Source of the DNA: Lachnospiraceae bacterium
GTDB taxonomy: Bacteria; Bacillota; Clostridia; Lachnospirales; Lachnospiraceae
NCBI GenBank assembly: GCA_003979345.1
Contig: RYVZ01000022.1
Coordinates: 1-58,223, forward strand
Length of the DNA stretch: 58,223 nucleotides
Direction of reading: 5' to 3'
In this document: in pieces, positions 24,806 through 33,441 of the stretch
How the letters are laid out: every line of letters starts with the position of its first letter
Numbering within the stretch: the stretch's first letter is position 1
The notes under the pieces: model-generated
What the model was told of the DNA's origin: nothing
Seen by the model: only the letters and a program-made list of their open reading frames with translations
Databases searched by the model: none
Translations under genes and position numbers: made by a program

Positions 24806-26353
24806 TTAATCTTCCTGCTTTAATAATTGTGTCATTTTATCAACCATTTCATTGATCACACCCGCTTGTGTCGCAACTTCCGTTGTATCACTCGCATTAC
24901 TTTCTACCATGGCATTAATGGAGTTAAACTGTTCGTTTTCATTTCGAATGCTTTCCGCAATATCCTGATTGATAGAAATTGTTTTCTTAATCACTTCAGA
25001 CTGCTTTCCATGCGCTTCTCCCATCGTATTGATGGTTTCCACTGATGTATTCAATAACTTGGTCATATTCTGCATGCTTTGGAATACATTTTGGAAATAT
25101 TCATTCTGTGTACCAAGCTTTACAGAATTTTCATTTACCTGCACCGTAATATCCTTAACATTCTGCTGTACTCTTTCGATCACTGTCTGGACCACCTGTA
25201 AGGATTGTTGTGTACTATTTGCCAAATTTCCGACCTCTGTGGCAACAACGGCAAACCCTTTGCCGGCTTCACCAGCTCTTGCTGCCTCAATCGAAGCATT
25301 TAATGCCAATAGATTCGTAGAACTTGAAATATCACTGATAAGATTTAATGTCACGCCGATTTCCTGAACTGCTTCCGACAAACGTTTGGTTATTTCCGTT
25401 GTAGCCTTCATGGATTCAGACACTTCGCCGTTGATCGTATGTAGATCACTCAGTAGCTTTTCGTTTTCAACAGACTTATCTAATAAATCCTTTGAAACCT
25501 GTTCTACTTTTTCAACATTATCCGCAACAACGCCTTCCCATTCACTCAATTCTCCAAGATTTGCCATACTTTCATCTGTCTTAGAGCTGAGCATATTACT
25601 GCTTCCGACTAATTGCTCGCTTGTAGCCGCCAGCTCTTCAGCAGAAGCACTTTCATTTTCCGATACTTGTGATAGTGTTAAGCCCGCTGTCTGCAGATTC
25701 TCAGATAATGTCTGCACCGCCGCCAGAACACTTGTGACATGTTCGTTGCTTTTTTCCAATTCATTTTTCTTTGCGTTTACAAGAAAATGGGCAACAAAGA
25801 AAACAAAGATAAGTAGTCCCGCCAAAGACAGCGTAAGTGCAACCAAACACATAAGGATATCCGTAAGGAACAACTCGTCCTTCACCGGAAGAAGGTCTGT
25901 TCCCCGGATAAACCAGCCGATGAAAAGTGATACCATACAAGCCAGTCCGCTTACAAGCAGCAGCTTAATATCCAAAAAGAACGCTATTAAAATAAGGAAA
26001 AAGAATAAAAATCCCCAAAATGTTCTGGTTGGAAGCATATATAACAGATAGTTCCACTGAATCACTAATACAACTGCCGAAAAGATCTTACCAATCTTTA
26101 ATCTGCCTTCTCTTAAATATCCTTCTTTGTCAAAGGAAGTCTTTACAATCAATATGGCGATCACAAAAAAAGTCAGGTCCATGATACCCAGACCAATCGT
26201 CGCAAGCCATGGAACAGTGGGATACAATCCAAACAGTTTTTCTGTATTGAACATGACTGTAGCACACATGCAGGCGCATACCAATATGATCAATCCCCAC
26301 TTAAACACCGTAGATAAATACACCTCAACTGCCGTTTTCTTCTTATTCGTCAT
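24806..26353 (-). CDS. Methyl-accepting chemotaxis protein with a multi-span membrane sensor
   Basis: 515 residues. The N-terminal 190 residues hold about six hydrophobic segments without an obvious extracytoplasmic ligand domain, so input is probably membrane-embedded. A linker (FLVNAKKNELEKSNEHV) leads to a long coiled-coil signalling domain with the conserved hairpin tip around residues 350-385 (LALNASIEAARAGEAGKGFAVVATEV) that contacts CheA/CheW. AGGAGGTAGATC precedes the ATG. Base composition is more AT-rich than the neighbours, which suggests later acquisition. No chemotaxis or flagellar genes are in the window. Confidence 0.9.
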   Translation of the reverse strand: MTNKKKTAVEVYLSTVFKWGLIILVCACMCATVMFNTEKLFGLYPTVPWLATIGLGIMDLTFFVIAILIVKTSFDKEGYLREGRLKIGKIFSAVVLVIQWNYLLYMLPTRTFWGFLFFFLILIAFFLDIKLLLVSGLACMVSLFIGWFIRGTDLLPVKDELFLTDILMCLVALTLSLAGLLIFVFFVAHFLVNAKKNELEKSNEHVTSVLAAVQTLSENLQTAGLTLSQVSENESASAEELAATSEQLVGSSNMLSSKTDESMANLGELSEWEGVVADNVEKVEQVSKDLLDKSVENEKLLSDLHTINGEVSESMKATTEITKRLSEAVQEIGVTLNLISDISSSTNLLALNASIEAARAGEAGKGFAVVATEVGNLANSTQQSLQVVQTVIERVQQNVKDITVQVNENSVKLGTQNEYFQNVFQSMQNMTKLLNTSVETINTMGEAHGKQSEVIKKTISINQDIAESIRNENEQFNSINAMVESNASDTTEVATQAGVINEMVDKMTQLLKQED

Positions 26354-26375
26354 GATCTACCTCCTAACTTATCTC

Positions 26376-26403
26376 ATTGTAACATTTTATACATTTTTGT
26401 CAA
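26376..26403 (-). promoter_or_regulatory. Promoter of the chemoreceptor gene
   Basis: Minus strand: perfect -35 TTGACA, 16-bp spacer, -10 TACAAT. Confidence 0.8.
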
Positions 26404-26453
26404 TTTGTATCCATGCTTAAGAGATTAGAAATTTTGGTACACAATCATCATGT

Positions 26454-26543
26454 ATGGCTGACGCAAAAGCAATTGCACAACATTTTGACATAGACCGAAA
26501 TGTGAGCACAGAACAGTTGAAGAAAGTATTTGATTCCATTTAA
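26454..26543 (+). CDS. Possible tiny protein (29 aa) or gene remnant
   Basis: ATG GCT GAC... encodes MADAKAIAQHFDIDRNVSTE, then QLKKVFDSI. Composition looks protein-like, but there is no clear ribosome site. The stop overlaps the end of nagB. It could be the tail of a lost gene. Confidence 0.25.
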   Translation: MADAKAIAQHFDIDRNVSTEQLKKVFDSI

Positions 26544-27268
26544 TCACATTTCATGAGCGCCGCTTCGTCTGCCACGATCGTGACATCGTTGTGAAGCTGC
26601 AGGACGGACGCCTGCACACCCGGCGTGATCGCACCGAAAAACGCATTCCGCAAAATCTCCGCTTTGTCTTCCCCGCTCACCACGACGAGAATTTTTTTCG
26701 CCCGCATGATCGTCTTGATCCCCATCGTATAAGCCTGTCGCGGAACCTCCTCCACAGACGCAAAAAAGCGCTGATTCGCTTTGATCGTCGTTTCGGTCAG
26801 ATCGACACAATGCGTCTCCGCCTTGAACGCATCGCCCGGCTCATTAAAGCCGATATGCCCGTTATGTCCGAGGCCAAGTAGCTGCAGATCAACGCCGCCG
26901 GTTTCAGCAATGATACGGTTATAATCATTGCATGACTTTTCACTGTCCGGTTCCATACCGTCCGGCAGAAACGTTCTCGCCGGGTCAATATTGACCTTGG
27001 AAAAAAGATGTTTTCGCATAAAATAGTAATAACTCTGTTCATGCTCCTTTGGCAGCCCCTTGTATTCATCCAGATTGACTGTCGTTACCGCAGAAAAATC
27101 AAGATCTCCTTTTCGATACCATTCGACTAACTGTTCATATGCGCCGATCGGCGTTGAACCCGTCGCAAGCCCCAGCACGCAGTCCGGTTTCATAATGATC
27201 TGTGCCGAAATGATATTTGCCGCTTTTCGGCTCATGTCCTTATAATCCTTTGCCCTGATGATTCTCAT
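26540..27268 (-). CDS. nagB: Glucosamine-6-phosphate deaminase
   Basis: Converts glucosamine 6-phosphate to fructose 6-phosphate and ammonia in the cytosol, linking amino sugars to glycolysis. The start at 27268 (MRIIRAKDYKDMS) has GGAGGTCAGGT directly upstream. Family motifs LGLATGSTPIGAYEQLV, VNLDEYKGL, LLGLGHNGHIGFNEPGDAF and TMGIKTIMRAKKI are complete, including the Asp/His/Glu active-site residues. About 242 residues, as usual. It has its own weak promoter but shares orientation with the ROK, kinase and GH4 genes. Confidence 0.96.
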   Translation of the reverse strand: MRIIRAKDYKDMSRKAANIISAQIIMKPDCVLGLATGSTPIGAYEQLVEWYRKGDLDFSAVTTVNLDEYKGLPKEHEQSYYYFMRKHLFSKVNIDPARTFLPDGMEPDSEKSCNDYNRIIAETGGVDLQLLGLGHNGHIGFNEPGDAFKAETHCVDLTETTIKANQRFFASVEEVPRQAYTMGIKTIMRAKKILVVVSGEDKAEILRNAFFGAITPGVQASVLQLHNDVTIVADEAALMKCD

Positions 27269-27377
27269 ACCTGACCTCCACTCTCCTGACATTCATGGAA
27301 CACCTGCGAAAATCTTTCCCACATTCCGCTCCACAAACATCCTCTGCTATGCTGCATTCTGTCTCCATGCTTCTTAA

Positions 27378-27406
27378 AGTATATCATACTCTTTCCTTTA
27401 TCAGAA
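27378..27406 (-). promoter_or_regulatory. Possible promoter of nagB
   Basis: Minus strand: TTCTGA, 17-bp spacer, TATACT; the -35 is weak. It lies between the ROK gene and nagB. Confidence 0.45.
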
Positions 27407-27416
27407 GCAGAAACGA

Positions 27417-28541
27417 TCATACTATCTGTATATGCCTGTTCAATAGTTCCCGTCCTTGTCTGCATAAACCATCAAAATACGCTTTTTGATAATCGGGAAT
27501 CACCTGAAACCGCGGCAGCACCGACTCCGGCAGATATGCCCGGCACCCTTCAAAAATCTCCTCTGCCGCTTCTGTCGTCACTTCTCCTCCAAACAAAATC
27601 TCCTCAGGATTCAACACACAGATCAGGTTCACGGCCGCCGCCGTCAAAATTGCGTTCCTCTGACTGTGATCCGCGGCATTTCTCATATACCCTTCCACGC
27701 TGATTTTGCGATACGCTGTTTCTGCATCTCGGGGATGACTGAGTACTTCTTCTCCGCTCTTTTTCCCTCTTCCGCTGCCTGTCAAATGATCCGCCGTTCC
27801 AAGTATCATGCTTCCAATTTCGCCCGCAAAACTGCGAAAGCCGGAATATACCTTCCCGTCAATGACGATACCTGCACCCGTTCCGGCACCTTCCGCATGC
27901 AGATACACAAAGTTTTTTGTATATTTATTGTTGCGTTTCCCGTTTCCCGGCAAATACCCCGCCGCGATCGCATTCATATCATTCATGACGCAGACCAACG
28001 CCGGAAACCGGCTTTCCAATTCCTTTTTCAATGCAAAATGCTCCCATTCCGGTATCATCGGAATGGAAAACACTTCGCCATCCTCCGAAACAGAGCCGGG
28101 TACGCCGACGCAGATCGCCCGGATCTTGGGTCTTTTTTCAAAAAGCATCTGAAGCAGGGAAATCAATTCCTCCGTACAGGACGCGCCTTCTGTCCGCTCT
28201 CTCTGTTCATGCAGCTCCACAGAAAAATCAAGATCCGTCACCACTGCCTCGATCCGGTCATGCCTGATCACAACAGCGGCAAGCGCGGCACGCTTTGCAT
28301 TCAGCGCAAACACCTCCGCCCGTCTGCCCCCCGTTGACTCCGCAATTCCAAGGCTCAAAACAATCCGATCCTTTACAAGCTCTCCGATCAGCAAGTTCAC
28401 AGTCGGCTGACTTAATTCTGTAAGCGCCGCCAGCTCCACGCGCGTCGCCTCTCCCTTTTTCTGAAGCACGTCCATGATCAAACCAATATTTAATTCTTTT
28501 AATAATGCCGGCTTTCCGGTCCGCTCCTTACTCTGCGCCAT
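27417..28541 (-). CDS. ROK-family transcriptional regulator (NagC/XylR type)
   Basis: About 374 residues. N-terminal winged helix-turn-helix (IMDVLQKKGEATRVELAALTELSQPTVNLLIGELV), then a ROK sugar-binding domain (GAGTGAGIVIDGKVYSGFRSFAGEIG). The usual ROK zinc cluster (CxCGxxGC) is not visible, as often in regulators that have drifted. The start at 28541 has AGGAGGAATGCGCGG upstream and overlaps the end of the kinase gene by 14 bp. The likely target is the palindrome at 31131-31155 in front of the GH4 gene, with an amino sugar or its phosphate as inducer. Confidence 0.88.
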   Translation of the reverse strand: MAQSKERTGKPALLKELNIGLIMDVLQKKGEATRVELAALTELSQPTVNLLIGELVKDRIVLSLGIAESTGGRRAEVFALNAKRAALAAVVIRHDRIEAVVTDLDFSVELHEQRERTEGASCTEELISLLQMLFEKRPKIRAICVGVPGSVSEDGEVFSIPMIPEWEHFALKKELESRFPALVCVMNDMNAIAAGYLPGNGKRNNKYTKNFVYLHAEGAGTGAGIVIDGKVYSGFRSFAGEIGSMILGTADHLTGSGRGKKSGEEVLSHPRDAETAYRKISVEGYMRNAADHSQRNAILTAAAVNLICVLNPEEILFGGEVTTEAAEEIFEGCRAYLPESVLPRFQVIPDYQKAYFDGLCRQGRELLNRHIQIV

Positions 28542-29580
28542 CCGCGCATTCCTCCTGCTGGCTAATGTGATCGAGTGCAAGCCGTACCGCGCCCACGACC
28601 GGCTGTTCCTTGAGAATGACCGGATATGCGAGCGGCGCCGCTGCCCGGACCTGTTCCATATATGCGTCGATCAACAGCGTTTCCCCTGTCTGAAACAGAC
28701 TGCCGATCAGCACCGCGGGAACACGCTCCTTTGTCATGCCAAGCTTCCTGATGACTGCAGCTGCATAAAATCCCTCTTCCCTTCCCATATCGGACAGCAG
28801 CGCCGCCGCAACCTGATCCCCGCGCCGCGCCGCCTCAAAAACGACGATCGGAAGCTGATAGCGCGCCTTTTCATCCGGTCCGTCATTCTTGATCATGACG
28901 CAGACCTCCTCCATCGTCTTGACACCGAACACAGACGGCACCATTTCTTCTAACAGTGACTTCTCATAGGTCCCCTCCTCGGAGCGGAACGCATAATGAA
29001 GCGCCTGCTTGTATAAATCTCCTCCGCCCCCATAGTTTCCTGTTAAATAGTAGAGATTTCGGAGCGTCACTTTTTCTCCCTTGCTGTTCATGCCCGCATG
29101 TCCCGCTCCTGTCCCGCAGATGGACACCACACCCGCCATTGCGGTCTTCTCGCCGCCACATCCTGCCGCATTGCCGTCTTCGGGCGCATTGCAGTCTCCC
29201 GCCGCAGTTCCATCGTCCGCCGCATTGCCGTCTTCCGACGCACTCCCTAGCGCCGCACGCATCCCGATCCATGAGTCATGCAGCACTTCATGGGGCACAC
29301 CGCACAATACTTCCTTCACCGCCGGAATGAGCAGCGCAAAATCATCCTCCTCATCGGCGCCTGACATACCCAAAACCGCATAGGAAATATCCGAAAGAGA
29401 CAGCCCCGCTTCGTCCAGTGCACGCGTGACGGCAAGACGCAGGTTGTCTTTTGTCTGTTGTATCCCGTAAACCTGATGCTGGGAAGCGCCCGCTTCCCCG
29501 ATTCCTGCAACACGCTCCTGTTCATCACAAATCATGCAGCGCGTCTTTGTTCCTCCTGCATCCACTCCCATTACATACAT
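28528..29580 (-). CDS. BadF/BcrA-type sugar kinase, probably N-acetylglucosamine kinase
   Basis: About 350 residues from 29580 (MYVMGVDAGGTKTRCMICDE). The ATP-binding DAGGTKT motif and ISICGTG-like second phosphate loop (VSICGTGAGHAG) fit the BadF/BadG/BcrA/BcrD ATPase group, which includes N-acetylglucosamine kinases. Context (nagB, ROK, GH4) supports an amino-sugar substrate. Residues 113-145 are a repeat insert made of EDGNAA-like hexapeptides between the first subdomain and the phosphate loop; motifs on both sides are intact. The frame is open upstream to 29691, without a ribosome site. Confidence 0.85.
   Translation of the reverse strand: MYVMGVDAGGTKTRCMICDEQERVAGIGEAGASQHQVYGIQQTKDNLRLAVTRALDEAGLSLSDISYAVLGMSGADEEDDFALLIPAVKEVLCGVPHEVLHDSWIGMRAALGSASEDGNAADDGTAAGDCNAPEDGNAAGCGGEKTAMAGVVSICGTGAGHAGMNSKGEKVTLRNLYYLTGNYGGGGDLYKQALHYAFRSEEGTYEKSLLEEMVPSVFGVKTMEEVCVMIKNDGPDEKARYQLPIVVFEAARRGDQVAAALLSDMGREEGFYAAAVIRKLGMTKERVPAVLIGSLFQTGETLLIDAYMEQVRAAAPLAYPVILKEQPVVGAVRLALDHISQQEECADGAE
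29165..29236 (-). repeat. 18-bp in-frame tandem repeat inside the kinase gene
   Basis: Four 18-bp units (29165, 29183, 29201, 29219). They encode EDGNAA, DDGTAA, GDCNAP, EDGNAA on the minus strand. The outer units differ at only one base, so they are recent. Confidence 0.88.
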
Positions 29581-29701
29581 ATGAACCCTCTCCTCTCCTG
29601 TCCCCGCTTCTTTATAAATACTCTTTGTTCCATCAGCATCCCAACCCTTGTCTCCACGAATCGTTTTACCTCCTAAAGCTTCCTCCGGCATCGCTGCCCG
29701 C

Positions 29702-31012
29702 TTATATGTCTTTCCTGAAAAAAGCAGGCAGATACGCTTTATGTGCTTCCATCATCTCTTCCATCATCGCACGCGCCTCCGGCATATCATGCACGAGCGG
29801 ATGATGCACGAGCGCCAGCAGCGCCTTGTTCCTGTCACCCTCAACAGCCGCCTGCACGGTCAGGCTTTCATAAGCCTTGACCTGCTCCATCAATCCTAAG
29901 AAAATAGAAGGAAGTTTCCCATCCGTAAGCGGAAGCGGCTGTGCCCCGTTCCTGCCGATCACGCAGTTCGTCTCGATCACGGCATCATCCGCGAGCTGAG
30001 GAATGATACCTCTGTTTAAGGTATCGACGACCTGCACGTCCTTTCTGTCATGATAAATACTGTCGATCAGGTTAATCGCTGCCTCTGAATACCGCGCGCC
30101 TCCGCGCTTTGCAAGCGCTTCCGGTTTCTCATTTAACTGTTCATCCCGATAGCACTCAAACAGATTTTTCTCTACTGCTTTCACCTGAACGGCGCGGGGA
30201 CCCTCCATCCCAAGCGCCTCCTGCTTCTCATGCGCTAAAGATGCTTTTTCAAAATAAAAATACTGCATATACGGGGAGAGCATACAGCCAAGCTCTCTCG
30301 CCATATCATCCATGCCGTCATTTTTTTTGATGTTCTTTACAACACTCTCATTGTTATCCGACATGAGCGCCTCGCGGATCTTATCTTCCCCGTGGTATAA
30401 CGCCTGCGTCATGACACTTAAATGATTCAGACCGATAAACCGGCAGTCCAGCTCATCGGCGGATACCGAAAGCCGCTCTGCGGCGTCATGCCGCATATTG
30501 ATCGGCACATTACAAAGTCCGATGCAACGCACCTTCGTATTCTTCAAAACAGCCTCGGTCACGATGCCTGCCGGATTCGTAAAATTGATCAGCCATGCGT
30601 CCGGGCAGACCGCCTCCATATCCCTGCAGATGTCAAGAATCACCGGAATCGTGCGCAGCGCCTTGAAAAAGCCGCCCGCACCCGTCGTCTCCTGCCCGAT
30701 CATATCATATTTGAGCGGGATTCGCTCATCCTTTTCACGCGCATCAAGCCCGCCGACGCGAAGCTGCGTAATGACAAACGCCGCTCCCGCAAGCCCTTCC
30801 CTGCGGTCAAACGTATAACGGACCGTCGCCGCATGTCCTGCTTTTTGTAACATGCGCCCCGCAAACGCCGTATTGATACGCACTTTTTCCTCCCCCTGCG
30901 GCACATCGATCAATACGATCTCCGTCACAGGCAGAGAAGCGCTGTGCGTGATCACACCCTCCACCAGTTCCGGTGTATAACTGCTGCCCCCGCCAATCAC
31001 AACAAGTTTCAT
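29702..31012 (-). CDS. Family 4 glycosidase, 6-phospho-beta-glucosidase type
   Basis: NAD- and metal-dependent cytosolic hydrolase of phosphorylated disaccharides. 436 residues. Motifs: VVIGGGSSYTPELVEG (NAD-binding), VTQLRVGG-like segment (ITQLRVGGLDAREKDE), INFTNPAGIVTEAV, GLCNVPI (metal-binding Cys) and GLNHLS (metal-binding His). AAAGGAGAATCGGG precedes the ATG. It is the first gene of the amino-sugar cluster. The substrate might be a phosphorylated beta-glucoside or chitobiose derivative; no PTS genes are visible here. Confidence 0.9.
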   Translation of the reverse strand: MKLVVIGGGSSYTPELVEGVITHSASLPVTEIVLIDVPQGEEKVRINTAFAGRMLQKAGHAATVRYTFDRREGLAGAAFVITQLRVGGLDAREKDERIPLKYDMIGQETTGAGGFFKALRTIPVILDICRDMEAVCPDAWLINFTNPAGIVTEAVLKNTKVRCIGLCNVPINMRHDAAERLSVSADELDCRFIGLNHLSVMTQALYHGEDKIREALMSDNNESVVKNIKKNDGMDDMARELGCMLSPYMQYFYFEKASLAHEKQEALGMEGPRAVQVKAVEKNLFECYRDEQLNEKPEALAKRGGARYSEAAINLIDSIYHDRKDVQVVDTLNRGIIPQLADDAVIETNCVIGRNGAQPLPLTDGKLPSIFLGLMEQVKAYESLTVQAAVEGDRNKALLALVHHPLVHDMPEARAMMEEMMEAHKAYLPAFFRKDI

Positions 31013-31130
31013 CCCGATTCTCCTTTCCTCTGCTTCATCTTTTCAGCGCAATTGCCTTGCTTAATCTTTTCCGTGTTTTTGAAACGCTAATTTATTCCTT
31101 TACCCTTTTGCGTATTCCATACTGTTTCTT

Positions 31131-31155
31131 ACTTATTTAATATTGTTAAATAAGT
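31131..31155. promoter_or_regulatory. Palindromic operator, probably for the ROK regulator
   Basis: Perfect 10-bp arms ACTTATTTAA and TTAAATAAGT around a 5-bp centre. The TTATTT...AAATAA pattern is that of NagC-like ROK operators. It lies 7 bp downstream of the -10 hexamer, ideal for repression. Confidence 0.8.
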
Positions 31156-31162
31156 TATCTTC

Positions 31163-31191
31163 AGCATATCATACCGGATAAAAAAAAGCAA
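31163..31191 (-). promoter_or_regulatory. Promoter of the GH4-kinase-ROK cluster
   Basis: Minus strand: TTGCTT, 17-bp spacer, TATGCT. The spacer includes a run of T. The 31013-31390 gap holds this promoter, the operator and a terminator. Confidence 0.6.
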
Positions 31192-31228
31192 GAGGTGAAT
31201 TTTCGAATTCTTCAAAGAGCATAATGGA

Positions 31229-31260
31229 AAAGGCACGCCTATTTATAAAGGCGTACCTTT
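31229..31260 (-). terminator. Terminator of the transglutaminase-like gene operon
   Basis: Minus strand: 12-bp stem AAAGGTACGCCT/AGGCGTGCCTTT with one G-U pair, then a short T-tract. Confidence 0.6.
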
Positions 31261-31390
31261 TCTATATGACTATAATCAACGTCCATATCATCATATCCAA
31301 ATAATCACTAATAGAACAAGTCTCACATATAGTGCTCTGCAAGCATAATACATCTATCCTTATTTTAATGTATATTTTGCAATACAACGT

Positions 31391-32584
31391 TTATGGACAC
31401 ACTGATATTGCGTAATATACTCCAATATCTCCGGTTAGTACTGTTACGCTTCCATTCTCAAAATTAAAATCTAATTTTGAAGCTACCGCTCCGTTCGCAT
31501 TATATATTGTTTGAATTACATGCTTCCCGGCATACTCCATAATCTGATAGGTACCATCGTCATGGTATTCAATTTCTCTCAAACACGTCCCGTCTTCGTT
31601 ATACTCGCGAACCCAATGGATATCTAATGTCCCGTCCTCATTATACGATATTTCACTTACACACCTTCCTTTTGCATCAAATTCCTGAACATGATGTAAA
31701 TTCCCGTTACCCCTACATTCAATTTTCTTCACAAGATTTCCGTTTCCGCCATATTCGTAAAATGTATAATACGTTATGATTCCATCGCCATTACAATTTA
31801 ATTCCTTTACACGATTCCCATTTTCATCATATTCATTCATGACAAACCGCTTCAATGTACCATCAGCATTGTAAAGACTCGTCCTTAACCAATAACCAGT
31901 CACACTGTCATGTTCTATGATCCGATACCCTCCGTCCACGTCATATATAACATTTTGTTTTATCCCACTATAATCCTTCGTACATTCTGGCAATCCATCA
32001 TGATTCCATGACATTCCAAACCGGCGCGCGTAAGAATCTCCCGAAATCAGAAAAACCGAAGGATAGTCGGAAGAATCGTTACACTGTACATCTATGATAT
32101 ACCATGCTCCATCCACACACACCTCATTCCACTGATGACTTGGATTAGATGCATTTTCATCTGCGTGAACATAATAACAGCCAAGTCCTATTGCATCGCA
32201 TAATGCCTTAAATGCTCTCGCATATCCGGAACACTGCGCTTCGCCATATACCAGCGCCCCCCAAGCCGTGTTCGCCCTGTTTTGAGACCAGTCTGGCGCA
32301 TAATTGCAGACATTACAGAGATACTCATTTGCATAGCATACCTTTGTATAATCATCCACCTGTTCCCAGTCATAGCTTTCCACAAATGTACGGACCGCTT
32401 CTGCTACCTGACTCAGTTCCGTCTGATTTAATTGCGGTCCATATATGGAACCAGCATTATAATCGCCTGCTACATAAATGTTCTCCAATGTCATCATTTC
32501 TTCTGCAAAAGCATTGATAGAAACAGCAGATAAAGCCATTACTGAAATCAGTACACATCCAAACATTTTCCGCGCTTTCTTCAT
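31391..32584 (-). CDS. Secreted transglutaminase-like protein with YD-type repeats
   Basis: 397 residues from 32584 (GGGGATTAAT upstream). Signal peptide (MKKARKMFGCVLISVMALSA...NAFA, cleavage near 27), then a transglutaminase core with Cys118 (EAQCSGYARAF), His150 (SHQWNEV) and Asp165 (YIIDVQ). From about residue 210 follow repeats of 22-26 residues with the pattern YDENGNRVKEL / YNEDGTLDIHW, close to those in the 33442 gene. Expected outside the cell, cross-linking or cleaving a peptide or ligand. AT-rich relative to flanks. Last gene of the unit next to the invertible recombinase segment. Confidence 0.85.
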   Translation of the reverse strand: MKKARKMFGCVLISVMALSAVSINAFAEEMMTLENIYVAGDYNAGSIYGPQLNQTELSQVAEAVRTFVESYDWEQVDDYTKVCYANEYLCNVCNYAPDWSQNRANTAWGALVYGEAQCSGYARAFKALCDAIGLGCYYVHADENASNPSHQWNEVCVDGAWYIIDVQCNDSSDYPSVFLISGDSYARRFGMSWNHDGLPECTKDYSGIKQNVIYDVDGGYRIIEHDSVTGYWLRTSLYNADGTLKRFVMNEYDENGNRVKELNCNGDGIITYYTFYEYGGNGNLVKKIECRGNGNLHHVQEFDAKGRCVSEISYNEDGTLDIHWVREYNEDGTCLREIEYHDDGTYQIMEYAGKHVIQTIYNANGAVASKLDFNFENGSVTVLTGDIGVYYAISVCP

Positions 32585-32737
32585 ATTAATCCCCATTTCT
32601 ACGCACGTTTTTATGCATTACAGAGTTGTGCCAAGTGCGCACAAGCACAAATCCCGTGTATGAAACTTTCACACTACCACTCATGATCCGCTTTGCAGAA
32701 TCTCAAACCGCTTTTGAACATTATGCCATCTCATTTG

Positions 32738-33379
32738 TTATGGCTTTACAAAACCCATTTTTTGCAGTGTAATAAAAATATCACTTCCATATATATTTTC
32801 TATTAACTGATGCTCACTTATGTCAAGCAAATATGGAACAGAATGATCAAATAGCCACATTTTTACTAAAAATGTACACACCGCACAGCACATTAGTCTA
32901 ATCAAAATATTGTAAATGTAATTATCCTTTTTACGTGATACAATTTCTTCAACAAAGATAATGGGTAACCACATTACCAATTGGATGGTCAAATGAAGCC
33001 CCGGCATGATAAGACTCCCTAAAAGATTAAATACCTGCCCAATTATTCCCATCGTGCTGCTGCCTGCCAAAGCCGGAACGCACATAAATGTTCCCCAAAG
33101 AAAACCATAGATACCAACTATCAGAACTTTGTAGGCTACAGATAATATATTTACCACTGCAATTTTCCGACTTTTGCCTTTATTCACTGCATAAGCCTTA
33201 TAAATTATTGCTGATGCGATTAACAAATTGAGTACAAGAAAAGCGATAAAAATCCCTTGCACATTTTTACTTGCTACACTCGCAACAGCCGTACCTCCGT
33301 CAATCTGCGTTGCTATGCCAATCAGCGCTAAAAATATAATCATTTCTATAACAGCAGACAATGGAACTATTAGAATCAT
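32738..33379 (-). CDS. Polytopic membrane protein of unknown function
   Basis: About 213 residues from 33379 (AAAGGAGAAACAAT upstream; earlier ATG lacks a site). Roughly five hydrophobic segments, a Lys/Arg-rich loop (NKGKSRKIAVV) and a C-terminal soluble end (YLLDISEHQLIENIYGSD). It lies 62 bp after the TPR/YD-repeat gene and 153 bp before the transglutaminase-like gene, so it may be an export or anchoring partner for them. No family recognised. Confidence 0.7.
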   Translation of the reverse strand: MILIVPLSAVIEMIIFLALIGIATQIDGGTAVASVASKNVQGIFIAFLVLNLLIASAIIYKAYAVNKGKSRKIAVVNILSVAYKVLIVGIYGFLWGTFMCVPALAGSSTMGIIGQVFNLLGSLIMPGLHLTIQLVMWLPIIFVEEIVSRKKDNYIYNILIRLMCCAVCTFLVKMWLFDHSVPYLLDISEHQLIENIYGSDIFITLQKMGFVKP

Positions 33380-33441
33380 ATTGTTTCTCCTTTTAATTAT
33401 CATATCGACGCCACAGAGATGGTCTATTGACCCGCATCTTA

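Noticed and set aside
26454..26543. Functional 29-residue peptide gene
   Set aside because: Kept only as low confidence: no clear ribosome site or promoter and overlap with the nagB end.
29580..29691. Extended N terminus of the sugar kinase
   Set aside because: The DAGGTKT phosphate motif should be at the N terminus; GAGAGGG precedes the ATG at 29580.
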